Of a stretch of DNA of 64,000 bases, positions 1-8,783 are shown piece by piece. Within the stretch, counting starts at the first letter, position 1. Each line of letters starts with the position of its first letter. The notes beneath the pieces were generated by a model. The model was not told the DNA's origin and ran no database searches. It saw only the letters and a program-made list of their open reading frames with translations. The DNA is from Leptolyngbya sp. FACHB-60 (GTDB lineage: Bacteria; Cyanobacteriota; Cyanobacteriia; Phormidesmidales; Phormidesmidaceae): assembly GCF_014695775.1 (NCBI RefSeq), contig NZ_JACJOX010000028.1, forward strand, positions 1-64,000. Reading direction: 5' to 3'. The translations under genes were made by a program, and so were the position numbers.

Positions 1-1
1 G

Positions 2-442
2 GAAACGGACGACTCCGGCAATGGCGATAGGTCTCTGCTCTCGCCCCTTATCAACCCAGGAAATCCTCTGCATGAGAGGGTTTCGATACATCTCCTCTTA
101 ACGAACCAGTGCCCTGGTTCGACTACAACAGGTGCAACATCACCGTATTTGATCAAGACCGATGTATCCGTCCAGCCCCACTCGCTTCGAGACGCTATTT
201 TGGGCATTGGTGATGAGCCAGAAAATATCCAGCGGATTGAGCTAGTAGAGATCAATGGACAATCTGGATTGAGGGTTTGGGAAGAAAGTGAGGGGTGGGA
301 CTTTCCTAATAGTCTCATCACCTACGTTCCTATCGGCGATCGAGAAATCGCTTATATTGTCAGCTTTTATAGCTCTGAGAATCAGGCAGCAGAAGATGCC
401 ATCATTCAAATGCATAACACGTTGAGGCTTTTTAGTGAGTGA
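2..442 (+). CDS. C-terminal part of an unknown protein, cut by left edge
   Basis: The frame is open from base 2 to the TGA at 440-442, so the true start probably lies outside the window. A TTG at 149 is the only in-window start candidate I noted, and it has no clear ribosome binding site. The convincing part is the last ~97 residues, an alternating strand/helix pattern around INGQSGLRVW and REIAYIVSFYSS. This resembles the C-terminal end of small secreted or lipoprotein beta-domain proteins that end in a helix. It has no signal peptide, membrane segment or recognisable catalytic motif. The gene converges with the hydrolase on the other strand and their ends overlap by 11 bases. Function unknown. 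Confidence 0.55.
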   Translation, partial: ETDDSGNGDRSLLSPLINPGNPLHERVSIHLLLTNQCPGSTTTGATSPYLIKTDVSVQPHSLRDAILGIGDEPENIQRIELVEINGQSGLRVWEESEGWDFPNSLITYVPIGDREIAYIVSFYSSENQAAEDAIIQMHNTLRLFSE

Positions 443-1355
443 CTGTAGCATTAGCCTCAAGCCGAGGTAAAAACTCACGAATCAGGCCAATGGTAACTCC
501 TGGCAGCTCTAGTTGAGGGGTAAACCCAACATCATCGAGCTGATAGAAAATGCGAATGGCTTGGGGGTTCATCTCCATCAGGCGGCGTCCTATCTCTGGA
601 CCAGTAAATTCAGACCCCCTTCCCCAAATAATTGCTGTGGGAATAGTGAGTTGGCTAATGTACTGAGATAAGTCAAAGCATAAATCGCCCCGTACAAAGG
701 AAAGAGCTGCATACTCAGCATTGTTCTGCTGGGCTGATTTTAGATATGCCTCAACAATTTCTGGATAAATTCGCTCTGGCTGGGCAAACTGACGTTGTTC
801 TAGATAACTCCGAATACCAAAACTATTAGCAACTCCTGTGTTGTAGATTAGCTGACTCAGTACCGGCAAGCTGGTAAGTTGAGCAAACTGGGCAAATCCA
901 CTGCGACGATAATCTTGACCAAACTCAGCTAACCCAGCCAATGTTGTGACAATCAACGACTTAAATAAGTCAGGTCGATTAATAGCTGCACGAACTGTAA
1001 AGGCCGCTGTTAGTGCGGAGGCAATGACAGTAGTAGGACCGCTGCAAGTCTTCTCCATGAAGTCGGTAATGATAGCAATATAGTCTTCGGTCTGATAGTC
1101 CCGAGCTGGGTGATCTGACCGACCCCAGCCAATTAAATCAGGGGCTAACACTCGGTAGTCTGCCGCAAAAGCTGGGTAAACCTTAGACCACTCATAGGCC
1201 GAAGAACCGCCCCCTAAGCCATGTAAAAAGACTAGCGATTCTTTTCCGTCTGCCCTATCTGGGGCCGCCCAAGGTTCTCCCTCAGGCGTGTAGTAAACCA
1301 TGCGGCCATACTGGGTTGTGATGAATCGACTAGTAAAACCGGGTGGAATAAACAT
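432..1355 (-). CDS. alpha/beta-hydrolase-fold protein lacking the catalytic triad
   Basis: 307 aa with the order of an alpha/beta hydrolase: oxyanion loop HGLGGG at 45-50, strand plus DLIGWGRSDHP at 73-83, nucleophile elbow near 112-116, and a C-terminal acid/His region. The elbow reads ASALT where the family has GxSxG, so the nucleophile position (residue 114, codon GCA) is alanine. The usual acid after the WG strand is WGRGSEF (serine near 248). The closing GHxPxxExP motif is GFTPQLELP, with phenylalanine at 278 in place of histidine. The fold is clear but classical Ser-His-Asp chemistry looks impossible, so I infer a non-enzymatic or altered role. No signal peptide. It stands alone, divergent from the macro-domain gene. 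Confidence 0.85.
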   Translation of the reverse strand: MFIPPGFTSRFITTQYGRMVYYTPEGEPWAAPDRADGKESLVFLHGLGGGSSAYEWSKVYPAFAADYRVLAPDLIGWGRSDHPARDYQTEDYIAIITDFMEKTCSGPTTVIASALTAAFTVRAAINRPDLFKSLIVTTLAGLAEFGQDYRRSGFAQFAQLTSLPVLSQLIYNTGVANSFGIRSYLEQRQFAQPERIYPEIVEAYLKSAQQNNAEYAALSFVRGDLCFDLSQYISQLTIPTAIIWGRGSEFTGPEIGRRLMEMNPQAIRIFYQLDDVGFTPQLELPGVTIGLIREFLPRLEANATVTH

Positions 1356-1579
1356 GAATTATCCTTTTGGCTTGGTAGTGTCCAGCGTCGAATCAGTGGT
1401 TGACTTAGACATTAAAGATTTTGATTATGGATGCTATCAACCGATAGTAATATTTTTGTTATTCAGGACATATTTTTCTTCTCTAAAAGGCTCTCTCAAT
1501 GGCAGGCTAAGGATATTTTAATGTAGAGGTAATTGACCTTTATTCACTGTTGGATCTGTAAAGTTTGGAAGCTCTCTCT

Positions 1580-2122
1580 ATGCTTACTACTGATGAATTA
1601 GAACGAATGATTGTGATTCAAGGTGATATTACTCGCCAGAAAGTTGATGCGATCGCCAATGCGGCCAATGAGTCTTTGCTAGGCGGCGGTGGTGTAGATG
1701 GAGCTATTCATCGAGCTGCGGGGCCTAAGCTGTTGGCTGAGTGTCGCCAGTTGGGCGGTTGCTTAACTGGGCAAGCCAAAATTACCCGAGGTTATAACCT
1801 TCCAGCACAGTGGGTGATTCACACCGTGGGGCCAGTGTGGCATGGTGGGCAGCATCACGAGGATGAACTATTGGCTAACTGCTACCAAAACAGCCTGGCC
1901 TTAGCTGTTGAGCATGGCATTCGTACCCTAGCATTTCCAGCCATTAGCACCGGGGTCTATGGCTTTCCATTAGAGCGGGCGACTCGGATTGCGATCGCAA
2001 CAGTGAAAGCAGCTCTAGACCAATCGTCTACGGTTGAGCAGGTCAGATTTGTTTGCTTTAGCAACGAAGCTTATGAGGTCTATCAATCCGTACTGGTTGG
2101 TGGTTTTGAAAATTGCTTATAA
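1580..2122 (+). CDS. macro-domain protein, O-acetyl-ADP-ribose deacetylase type
   Basis: 180 aa and essentially a single macro domain, the usual length of YmdB-like proteins, which bind ADP-ribose and hydrolyse O-acetyl-ADP-ribose or ADP-ribosyl esters in the cytosol. Visible motifs are IQGDIT near the N-terminus, [23 protein letters not shown] (substrate-binding loop, quoted as key residues [14 protein letters not shown]), HTVGPVW, and the second phosphate loop [11 protein letters not shown] chose ATG 1580 over the in-frame TTG at 1565 because GGAAG lies a suitable distance upstream. Monocistronic by spacing. No neighbour indicates a dedicated ADP-ribosylation or toxin system. Confidence 0.9.
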   Translation: MLTTDELERMIVIQGDITRQKVDAIANAANESLLGGGGVDGAIHRAAGPKLLAECRQLGGCLTGQAKITRGYNLPAQWVIHTVGPVWHGGQHHEDELLANCYQNSLALAVEHGIRTLAFPAISTGVYGFPLERATRIAIATVKAALDQSSTVEQVRFVCFSNEAYEVYQSVLVGGFENCL

Positions 2123-2239
2123 GCTTGGCCCTAAGTGCTTTTAATGCCTTACTCTATTCAGGTTATAGGCACCGAGAGGGCGCTATGACCATCACAGCAG
2201 AGCACAGAATCAAAGTCATTATTCTTTAGGTCACTAATT

Positions 2240-3457
2240 ATGACGAGTCATGCTGTCTCTTTTTGGCTCAATCCTCAAGAGCTTTGCTTTCAGTCTGGGC
2301 AATCACTGCCGCGTCTAGCTGATGTAGTTGTCATCGGCGGTGGGATCACTGGAATTAGCACAGCCTACTGGTTGAGTCATTTGGGACTACGTCCTGTTGT
2401 ATTAGAGCGAGGAGATCTGTCTTGCGGAGCAACAGGTCGTAACGGTGGGCATTTTGTCTTTGGCACAAACCAAAGCTTTAAGGATTCTGTTGAGGCTCAT
2501 GGCCTGGCTGACACCCTTGCTCTTTGGGACTTTACACGGCAGAGTGCTCAACTTTTGCAGGACTTAACGAACCAGCACAATATCGATTGTGATCTTCGAT
2601 TCAATCAGGTGGTTTCCTTAGCTATGACTCCTGCGCAGGCCCAATCACTTCAGGAAAGCTGTGAACTCATGATGTCTCATGGCTTGGCTGTAAAGTATTG
2701 GGATAAGAAAGAGGTTGACCAAAATACTCAATGTTCAAGCTTTTTGGCAGCAGCTGTAGAGCCTCATCATGCTCAACTGTGGCCTGCCAAATTGGTTGTA
2801 GGTCTTGCCAAAGCCGCTCAACAGCAACAGGCTCACATTGAGACGCAGATAGAGGTTCAGGCTGTCACCCGGCAGGCAGAAGGGTTTACCATCACGACCA
2901 ATCAAGGACAGATTCAGGCCAAGGCCGTAGTCTATGCCACTAATGCCTTGACCTATCATCTGATTCCAACGCTTAAGGGAGTCATCGTGCCCGTTCGAGG
3001 TCAGGTAATTGCCACAGCTCCAACATCCCAATTATTCGATTTTGACTGGTATTTAAGCAATGACACTGGATACGCCATTCAGCGTCAGGATGGACGGATT
3101 ATCTTTGGTGGCATGCGGTGGAAGTCGCTAACCAAAGAAATTGGCATTGAGGATGACTCCACGTTAGAACCCTTAGTAGGCGAGGGCCTTAAAACCTTTC
3201 TGAGAGATACGTTTATATCTCTCAGAGATGTCGCCATTGAGTATGAGTGGACAGGCATCATGGGCTTTACTGCCGATGAGAATCCCATTATTGGAGAGCT
3301 ACCGGGCCGACCAGGGGAGTACATCTCAGCCGGTTATACGGGGCATGGAATGCCTGTTGCCATTGCCGCAGGGAAGGCGATCGCTGAACAAATTGCAGGT
3401 TCAGCCCAAACACTTATCCCTAAGCCATTTCGGCCAGAGCGCTTTTCGCTGGGCTGA
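2240..3457 (+). CDS. FAD-dependent amine/amino-acid oxidase (DAO family)
   Basis: 405 aa. The N-terminal Rossmann motif VVVIGGGITGISTAYWL, with an acidic residue at the end of the second strand (VVLERG), binds FAD. It is followed by the DAO-family loop CGATGRNGGH. A C-terminal FAD-binding segment contains GYTGHGMPVAIAAGKAIAEQI. This pattern fits the PuuB/OrdL branch (gamma-glutamylputrescine oxidase-like), which oxidises a secondary or primary amine with release of hydrogen peroxide. The exact substrate cannot be read from sequence. No signal peptide or membrane segment, and no polyamine genes adjoin, so the physiological substrate is open. Confidence 0.85.
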   Translation: MTSHAVSFWLNPQELCFQSGQSLPRLADVVVIGGGITGISTAYWLSHLGLRPVVLERGDLSCGATGRNGGHFVFGTNQSFKDSVEAHGLADTLALWDFTRQSAQLLQDLTNQHNIDCDLRFNQVVSLAMTPAQAQSLQESCELMMSHGLAVKYWDKKEVDQNTQCSSFLAAAVEPHHAQLWPAKLVVGLAKAAQQQQAHIETQIEVQAVTRQAEGFTITTNQGQIQAKAVVYATNALTYHLIPTLKGVIVPVRGQVIATAPTSQLFDFDWYLSNDTGYAIQRQDGRIIFGGMRWKSLTKEIGIEDDSTLEPLVGEGLKTFLRDTFISLRDVAIEYEWTGIMGFTADENPIIGELPGRPGEYISAGYTGHGMPVAIAAGKAIAEQIAGSAQTLIPKPFRPERFSLG

Positions 3458-3846
3458 CAGTCTCTCGCAGCAAGCTACAGATCGAGGGGAAATGGATCAG
3501 CGCTGCAAGACCTTGAGCAATGTGCAAGCCATACAGGCAGATGTCGAGACGCTCAAAATAAGTGCTGCTTAGGATTGGACACCAACTTTACACTTTTTGG
3601 GCGAAGCCATACCAGTAAGTTCTCCAAACCCTCTTGGTAGAAGGACTTTGGCTAATCCATTCAGCTTTACGCTTCCTCGGGCTCTACCCGCCTGCCGTCG
3701 CGACCACTCAACAGCCTCGGCGATGGAAGGCTTGGCAGAGCGCCTTACCAATGCCCGAGGAAGAGCCGGTGCTCAGAACAACGGGAGATGGCATGGGGTA
3801 GCTGGGGCGGAGGTGAGTGGGCATACGCTTACAAGGCGGGATGTTA
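3458..3846. other. gene-free stretch upstream of the MerR-type gene
   Basis: About 390 bases with no convincing gene. Short open frames on both strands (3569-3751 minus, 3597-3944 plus) mirror each other, lack ribosome binding sites and have no recognisable motif. The composition is mixed. A weak inverted arrangement of CCTCGG and CCGAGG occurs near 3676 and 3758. The only clear signal is the promoter at the right end, listed separately. Confidence 0.5.
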
Positions 3847-3876
3847 TTGACAATTTAATTTGCAAGTGTTTATCAT
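3847..3876 (+). promoter_or_regulatory. sigma-70-type promoter with dyad spacer for the MerR/vWA pair
   Basis: A perfect -35 TTGACA (3847-3852) and a good -10 TATCAT (3871-3876) are separated by 18 bases. The spacer region contains an imperfect palindrome, CAATTTAATTTG at 3851-3862 (10 of 12 positions symmetric). MerR-family regulators typically bind a dyad between -35 and -10 in a lengthened spacer, so autoregulation by the downstream MerR protein is a reasonable inference. The predicted transcription start falls at or next to ATG 3883, which would make the mRNA leaderless or nearly so. Confidence 0.6.
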
Positions 3877-3882
3877 GGGTCC

Positions 3883-4560
3883 ATGAGCATGTTGCAACAG
3901 ATTGCCCAGCAACAGCCCGAGATGGTACTAGATCGCTTCGTTGAAGTGACTAACGATCTACTGCCGCAGTTTTTGCCCGACCAGGGTTCTGGTAATCGTG
4001 GGCAAGAGCCGGTCAACCCTCGGCTGGTGCGCCACTACACCACTCAGGGATGGTTAGATAAGCCCCTCAAGCAGGGGCGCGAAGCTCGGTATACCTACCG
4101 GCATCTACTGCAATTGCTGGTACTGCGCCGCTTGCTAGCGGAGGGCTACAGCACCAGCTCTATCGGCAGTCTGATCGGCGGCCAGGCTGACGCGGCTTTA
4201 GAAAACATCCTGCAAGGAGGCGTTCAAATCAGGGTTGAGGCCGCGAACCCGGCGCTGGCGTTTTTGTCTCAAATTCGCGATCGCTCAGCCATTTCCTCCC
4301 CCGACTGCTCGGCCCCGCTGCAAAAGCGGTCAGCCATGCCAGCGTTGCAGGCCGACCCTGATGCCCTAGCAGCGCCCCCATCTCAGTCAGCCCCATCCCC
4401 CCCAAAAACCTGGACTCGGCTTGACATTCTCGACGGTCTAGAACTCCACATTCGGCAAGACTTTGTAGCGCCATCTACTGCCCACGAACGGGACAGTCTG
4501 CTGCAACTGATTGCCGACCATCTCACCCAACTTCAATCACTCCAAAGGCCACCACCATGA
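3883..4560 (+). CDS. MerR-family transcriptional regulator
   Basis: 225 aa. Residues ~45-105 form a MerR winged helix: the recognisable core is VNPRLVRHYTTQGWLDKP followed by RYTYRHLLQLLVLRRLLAEGYS. The N-terminal ~40 residues and a proline/alanine-rich stretch at ~140-175 are outside the domain. The C-terminus is a predicted helix that could dimerise. There are no cysteines placed like the metal sensors CueR or ZntR, so a metal effector is not indicated. The stop codon overlaps the next start as ATGA (4557-4560), so it is translationally coupled to the vWA protein and probably controls this pair. A strong promoter sits immediately upstream. Confidence 0.85.
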   Translation: MSMLQQIAQQQPEMVLDRFVEVTNDLLPQFLPDQGSGNRGQEPVNPRLVRHYTTQGWLDKPLKQGREARYTYRHLLQLLVLRRLLAEGYSTSSIGSLIGGQADAALENILQGGVQIRVEAANPALAFLSQIRDRSAISSPDCSAPLQKRSAMPALQADPDALAAPPSQSAPSPPKTWTRLDILDGLELHIRQDFVAPSTAHERDSLLQLIADHLTQLQSLQRPPP

Positions 4561-5831
4561 CCCAACCAAAACCCGCTCTCCCCACCGTCGAACTGATTCC
4601 GCTCCACGGGGCGATCGTGACCCAGCAGCCGATGACCCTCGATGTGCTGGTGCGGATCACGCCCCCAGCCGTCACCCTCAAGGCCGATCGCGTGCCGCTC
4701 AACCTCAGCCTAGTAATCGATCGCTCTGGCTCTATGCAAGGGCAAAAGATGCACTACGCCCGCGAGGCCGCCCGCTTTGCCGTGGAGAATTTGCTGCCCT
4801 GCGATCGCATCAGTGTCGTGCTCTTCGACGATCGCCTCGAAACCCTGGTGCCCAGCACCCTGGCCACCGATAAAAATACCTTGCTAGAAAAGCTCAGCCA
4901 CGTCCATTCTCGGGGCTCGACGGCGCTCCATGCTGGCTGGGTCGAAGGTGGGGTGCAGGTCAGTCAGTACCTCAACCCCGCCCAGCTCAACCGGGTAATT
5001 GTGCTCTCCGATGGGCTGGCCAATGTGGGAGAAACCAGGCCGGATGCGATCGCGAGCGATGTCCACGGCCTGGCCCAGCGCGGCGTTAGCACCACTACTC
5101 TGGGCATCGGTAACGACTACAGCGAAGACCTGCTCGCCGCCATGGCCCGCAGCGGCGACGGCAACTTCTTTCACATCGAGTCTGCCGACCAGCTGCCAAC
5201 AATTTTTGAAACTGAGCTGTCGGGACTGGCGGCCACTTTAGGCCAGCGCGTCAGCCTGGGCATTAAGCCAGGCAACGGCGTCACGGTCATGGACGTGCTA
5301 AATGACTTTGAGCAGACCGATACCCAGCGCTACAAGCTGCCCAACCTGATGGTGGGGTCGCCCATTCAGGTGGTGGTGCGCTTGCAGGTGCCCGCCCTCA
5401 GCCAAAGCCGCGAACTCATGCAGGTGCGCCTGGCCTGGGATGACGCAGAACAGCTTAGGCGGCAGGTGCTGCGGACCGGCCTAGAACTACCTCTGGTAAG
5501 CTCCGCGCAGTTCAGCGACTTCCCCGCTAACTCAGCGGTGCAAGAGCAAGTGGCTCTGCTGATGGCGGCCCGTGCCCGCCGCGAAGCCATCCAGTTTTCT
5601 GATCAGGGCGACTTTGCCTCGGCCCGACAATCCCTCACCGATGCTCGCATTGCAATGTCATCTATGGCCCCCAGCGCCATGCTGATGGAGGAACAGGCGG
5701 TTCTAGAAGATCTAGAGGCTGACTACCAGAGTGGCAATGTGACCAGCGCTCGCAAGAAGGCGTTTTCGCAGTCCTTTAACCTGTCGCGATCGGGTCAGTC
5801 TAAGCCCCGCCGCTCCATGGATTCTAAATAA
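4557..5831 (+). CDS. von Willebrand factor A domain protein
   Basis: 424 aa. A beta-rich segment (1-45) precedes a vWA domain (~48-220) with an intact metal-ion-dependent adhesion site: DRSGS (D55, S57, S59), the threonine in RGSTALH, and the aspartate in VLSDG. A beta-sandwich-like part follows, then a helical C-terminus rich in Ala, Gln and Arg (~310-424). No signal peptide or transmembrane segment is visible, so it is probably cytosolic. Such proteins bind a partner through the Mg-loaded site. Coupling to a MerR regulator by a 4-base overlap suggests joint regulation. The biological role is unknown. Confidence 0.9.
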   Translation: MTQPKPALPTVELIPLHGAIVTQQPMTLDVLVRITPPAVTLKADRVPLNLSLVIDRSGSMQGQKMHYAREAARFAVENLLPCDRISVVLFDDRLETLVPSTLATDKNTLLEKLSHVHSRGSTALHAGWVEGGVQVSQYLNPAQLNRVIVLSDGLANVGETRPDAIASDVHGLAQRGVSTTTLGIGNDYSEDLLAAMARSGDGNFFHIESADQLPTIFETELSGLAATLGQRVSLGIKPGNGVTVMDVLNDFEQTDTQRYKLPNLMVGSPIQVVVRLQVPALSQSRELMQVRLAWDDAEQLRRQVLRTGLELPLVSSAQFSDFPANSAVQEQVALLMAARARREAIQFSDQGDFASARQSLTDARIAMSSMAPSAMLMEEQAVLEDLEADYQSGNVTSARKKAFSQSFNLSRSGQSKPRRSMDSK

Positions 5832-5875
5832 GCTGTGGAAATGCCTACCGCCTAGGGCGATCGCCCCTTGACTGA

Positions 5876-5925
5876 GTAACCTCTGAGCCTCCGTCCCACC
5901 CGTGGCGGCCTGTCTCAGGGGTTAC
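5876..5925. terminator. hairpin after the vWA gene, probable terminator
   Basis: Arms GTAACCTCTGAG (5876-5887) and CTCAGGGGTTAC (5914-5925) pair over 12 bases with a single G-U wobble. The 26-base interior can form a smaller CCAC/GTGG stem. It lies ~45 bases after the vWA stop. No long T-run follows, but bacteria lacking Rho, as cyanobacteria do, often end transcripts at strong hairpins. Confidence 0.5.
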
Positions 5926-6161
5926 TTGAGTTTGTTAAGCATACCCCACCCCCTTGGCGAAGGCTTTTTTGTGCTCAATATTTTGTAAATAGTAAACTAA
6001 AAATTACGGCTTTTCTGATTTTCATAATTAGTTTATATAGACTCAGAAAATAATTTTATGGGTGAAATCACTGAGCAAATCAAGATGTATCTCGGTTTAC
6101 AGTCCCTAGCTAAGCTTAGTGGAATAAATGGGCTTGCAGATGAGTTGATGCAGGTAAAAGT
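5926..6161. other. A+T-rich leader region of the ABC importer operon
   Basis: Starts just after the vWA terminator hairpin and runs to the binding-protein gene. The A+T-rich block near 5970-6060 is the likely promoter area, but I cannot assign -35/-10 boxes with confidence. A 51-codon frame from ATG 6058 to TAA 6211 overlaps the next gene and is not called. Confidence 0.4.
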
Positions 6162-7673
6162 ATGCGCTACTTACTGGGTTGGTCTCGAAAGAAAATTGCC
6201 TCAGGACTATTAATAACGTCTTTTGTTTTGATGGGCTCTTGCTCATCGAGTGAAATTAGTTCTGAGGGCGAATCCGCTAGCTCCGAAAGCTATTCTGGGG
6301 AGGTAATTCGAATTGCGATCGGTACCCAAGATCAGGTGATCAACACAGCGGTAGGTGGAGCCACAGTCCGTGAGCTAGAGCTGTTAGAAAAGCACTTGCC
6401 CACCGATGGCAAATATGAAGGAGTTAAATACGAAATTGAGTGGTCGAGCTATACATCTGGCCCGCCAATTACCAACAAAATGTTGGCCGATCAGCTCGAT
6501 ATTGGTCTGATGGGTGACTTTCCCGCTGTCATCAATCTCATCAAATTTCAGCAAGAGGCCAAGGATGCCGACTCTGTTTTTGTGGGCACCTTAGCCTACA
6601 GCCCTACCGGGGCGGGCAATGCCGTTGTGGTGCCTAAAGATAGCGATGCCAAATCCCTAGCCGATCTAAAGGGTGGTACTATTTCGGTTCCCTTTGGGTC
6701 GGCGGCCCACGGCATGGTGCTCAATGCCCTAGCCGATGCTGGCCTTAACCCAGACACCGATGTAGAGCTGATTAGCCAAGCCCCAGAGGTGGGTGGTGCT
6801 AGTCTGCGAACCGGGCAAATTGATGCCCATGCCGACTTTGTTCCCTTTGGCGAACTATTTCCCTTTCGTGGGTTTGCTAAGAAAATTTTTGATGGTGCCC
6901 AGACTGGCATACCGACGCTCCACGGCATTGTGGTGCGATCAGATTTTGCCGAAGAACATCCCGAAATTGTGGTGGCCTATCTTAAGGCTGTGCTAGAAGC
7001 CAATCAAATGTTCCAAGCTGATCCAGAGGGCATTTCTACCCAGATTGAACAGTGGTCTGGAGTCGATAAAGAGGTTGTCTATATGTTTTTAGGCCCCTCT
7101 GGCCTTCAGCCCCTCGACCCCACCATTGGTGAAGTACAAACTAGCGCCCTCAAAAATAGCGTGGTGACGCTGACTAAACTGGGCCGCATTGAGACTCCGG
7201 TTGACCCCGAAGAAGTCACGAACTGGATTGACGAGAGCTATCTGCGTCAGGCGATGGAAGAAATGGACCTAGACTATGACGAGGTCGTAGCCGCCGCTGG
7301 AAACTATCAAATTACCGGCAAAGACGCTTTGACCGACGAAGCCATTACTGACCCCAAACGGGCGGCCCAGTTTTGGGTGCAGGGAGAAGAAAAAGTTAGA
7401 AACTACGCCTCTATTGCCAACATGATCAAAGCGTTGGGGGAACTCCAGACTGAGGGACAGGCCGCCGACGTGATGTTTGTCCACGACCACAACAACGGCT
7501 GGAAGCTATTTGCCGAAAACTCTTACTTTGTCAGCAACGGGGATGAGGTTGCCGCCTTCTTGACAGAGGCCGATGCCCAGACCTACGCGTCATCCACTGG
7601 AGGGCAAATGACGGCTTTTAGAGGGTTGCAAGACCTCTATGCCTCGCGCCAGCTAGTGGGGGCTAAGCATTAG
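6162..7673 (+). CDS. ABC importer binding lipoprotein fused to a NosL-like domain
   Basis: 503 aa. It starts with a lipoprotein signal (basic MRYLLGWSRKK, hydrophobic core, lipobox LMGSC). Residues ~48-370 are a periplasmic binding domain of the SsuA/TauA/NrtA class, with IAIGTQDQ, GLMGDFPAV and VPFGSAAHGM. Family members are usually ~320 aa. The extra ~120 residues (~382-503) resemble NosL: AAQFWVQGEEKVRNY, a VHDHNNGWKLFAENSYFV strand pair, then FLTEADAQTYASSTGGQMTAF. The Cys/Met copper-binding motif of true NosL is not seen. It should deliver a small anion (sulfonate-like is my inference) to the permease/ATPase downstream. Confidence 0.85.
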   Translation: MRYLLGWSRKKIASGLLITSFVLMGSCSSSEISSEGESASSESYSGEVIRIAIGTQDQVINTAVGGATVRELELLEKHLPTDGKYEGVKYEIEWSSYTSGPPITNKMLADQLDIGLMGDFPAVINLIKFQQEAKDADSVFVGTLAYSPTGAGNAVVVPKDSDAKSLADLKGGTISVPFGSAAHGMVLNALADAGLNPDTDVELISQAPEVGGASLRTGQIDAHADFVPFGELFPFRGFAKKIFDGAQTGIPTLHGIVVRSDFAEEHPEIVVAYLKAVLEANQMFQADPEGISTQIEQWSGVDKEVVYMFLGPSGLQPLDPTIGEVQTSALKNSVVTLTKLGRIETPVDPEEVTNWIDESYLRQAMEEMDLDYDEVVAAAGNYQITGKDALTDEAITDPKRAAQFWVQGEEKVRNYASIANMIKALGELQTEGQAADVMFVHDHNNGWKLFAENSYFVSNGDEVAAFLTEADAQTYASSTGGQMTAFRGLQDLYASRQLVGAKH

Positions 7674-7851
7674 CCTGCTGCTTTAGCTAAATGTGAGATA
7701 GCCGCAGCAGGATTAGTCGTCGATGCCTCGCCCCAAGCAGCCTCTACACCTGGGGGCAATTGGTGCGGGTCGTAGAGAGCAGAATGGCAGAACCAGCTTG
7801 TCCTACTGTGGCTTCCAGTTAATCCGTTTTAATGTGATTGAGAGGCGCACG

Positions 7852-8694
7852 ATGGCGGTTTCAGTTTCACGGGTAGAGTATCCGCGCTGGCTAGGGCAGA
7901 TTGGCGACAGTCTACAAGCTCTATTTGTGTCGAATCGGTCGGTTCGACGACTACTGGCTCTGGTGCTCTTTTTTGGTATTTGGCAGTTTCTTTGCGCGAT
8001 TAACTTCAATTTTTTGATCGATTTTCAGTTTTCACCTTCCCCAGTAGAAGTATTCAAGGCAACGCTGACGTTTTTTACTGAAAACCCTTGGGTACATTTT
8101 CGCTCTAGCATTACTCGGGTGCTGTGGGGCTATGTTGTGGCGTCTGGGGCGGGGGTGCTATTGGGCATTCTGATCGGCTGGTTCGCAGTGGCTGAAGATC
8201 TACTGCTGCCACCCCTAGAACTGCTGCGCCCCATTCCGGCAGTAGCGTGGATTCCTCTGGCAATTCTTATGTTCCCAAACGCCGAGAGCGGCATGATTTT
8301 TATCACCTTTGTGGGAGCATTTTTTCCAGTATTAATCAGCACGATTAATGGGGTGGAAAGTACTCTGAGCGATACGGTACTGATTCGAGTGGGGCAGTGT
8401 TTAGGGGCTAAACCCTGGCACATTTTCAAGGATATTGTGGTGCCGGGGTCGCTGCCGAGCATCGCCAGCGGACTGGTAATTGGTATGGGCAACGCCTGGT
8501 TTTGCTTGGTAACCGCCGAAATTTTGGCGGGGCGCTATGGCATTGGTTACATCACTTGGGAATCCTACGTGACCTCTAACTATCCGCCGATTGTGATGGG
8601 GATGCTGTTGATCGGCCTGATGGGGGCCTTTAGCTCTTGGGCCGTGAGTCGGGCGATGGAAGCGCTGATGCCCTGGAGGGTGATTAAGAAATAG
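7852..8694 (+). CDS. ABC importer permease, sulfonate/taurine/nitrate class
   Basis: 280 aa with about six transmembrane segments, belonging to the BPD_transp_1 (SsuC/TauC/NrtB) family. The cytoplasmic EAA-like loop that docks on the ATPase is visible as GQCLGAKPWHIFKDIVVPGSLP. An in-frame ATG at 7723 would add 43 hydrophilic residues foreign to the family. I prefer ATG 7852 because GAGAGG lies 6-11 bases upstream and the family-like sequence begins there. It follows the binding protein and precedes the ATPase in the standard SBP-permease-ATPase order. Confidence 0.9.
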   Translation: MAVSVSRVEYPRWLGQIGDSLQALFVSNRSVRRLLALVLFFGIWQFLCAINFNFLIDFQFSPSPVEVFKATLTFFTENPWVHFRSSITRVLWGYVVASGAGVLLGILIGWFAVAEDLLLPPLELLRPIPAVAWIPLAILMFPNAESGMIFITFVGAFFPVLISTINGVESTLSDTVLIRVGQCLGAKPWHIFKDIVVPGSLPSIASGLVIGMGNAWFCLVTAEILAGRYGIGYITWESYVTSNYPPIVMGMLLIGLMGAFSSWAVSRAMEALMPWRVIKK

Positions 8695-8783
8695 GGCGGT
8701 GTTTAAGGTTTTTGAGAAGTTTTGAACTTTAGGTCTTTAAACGTTTAGTTCCAAGTTCTGAACAAGGGGGGAGATCAGACGTG

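Noticed and set aside
1300..1521. 73-codon plus-strand frame overlapping the hydrolase start
   Set aside because: Its first part is antisense to the hydrolase N-terminus and the rest lies in a plain intergenic stretch; no ribosome binding site or family.
3569..3944. Opposed open frames between the FAD oxidase and MerR genes
   Set aside because: They mirror each other, run over the MerR promoter and start, and have no recognisable domain.
6058..6213. 51-codon frame just before the binding protein gene
   Set aside because: Overlaps the true start by ~50 bases and lacks a clear ribosome binding site; protein-like content is weak. Not excluded as a leader peptide but unsupported.
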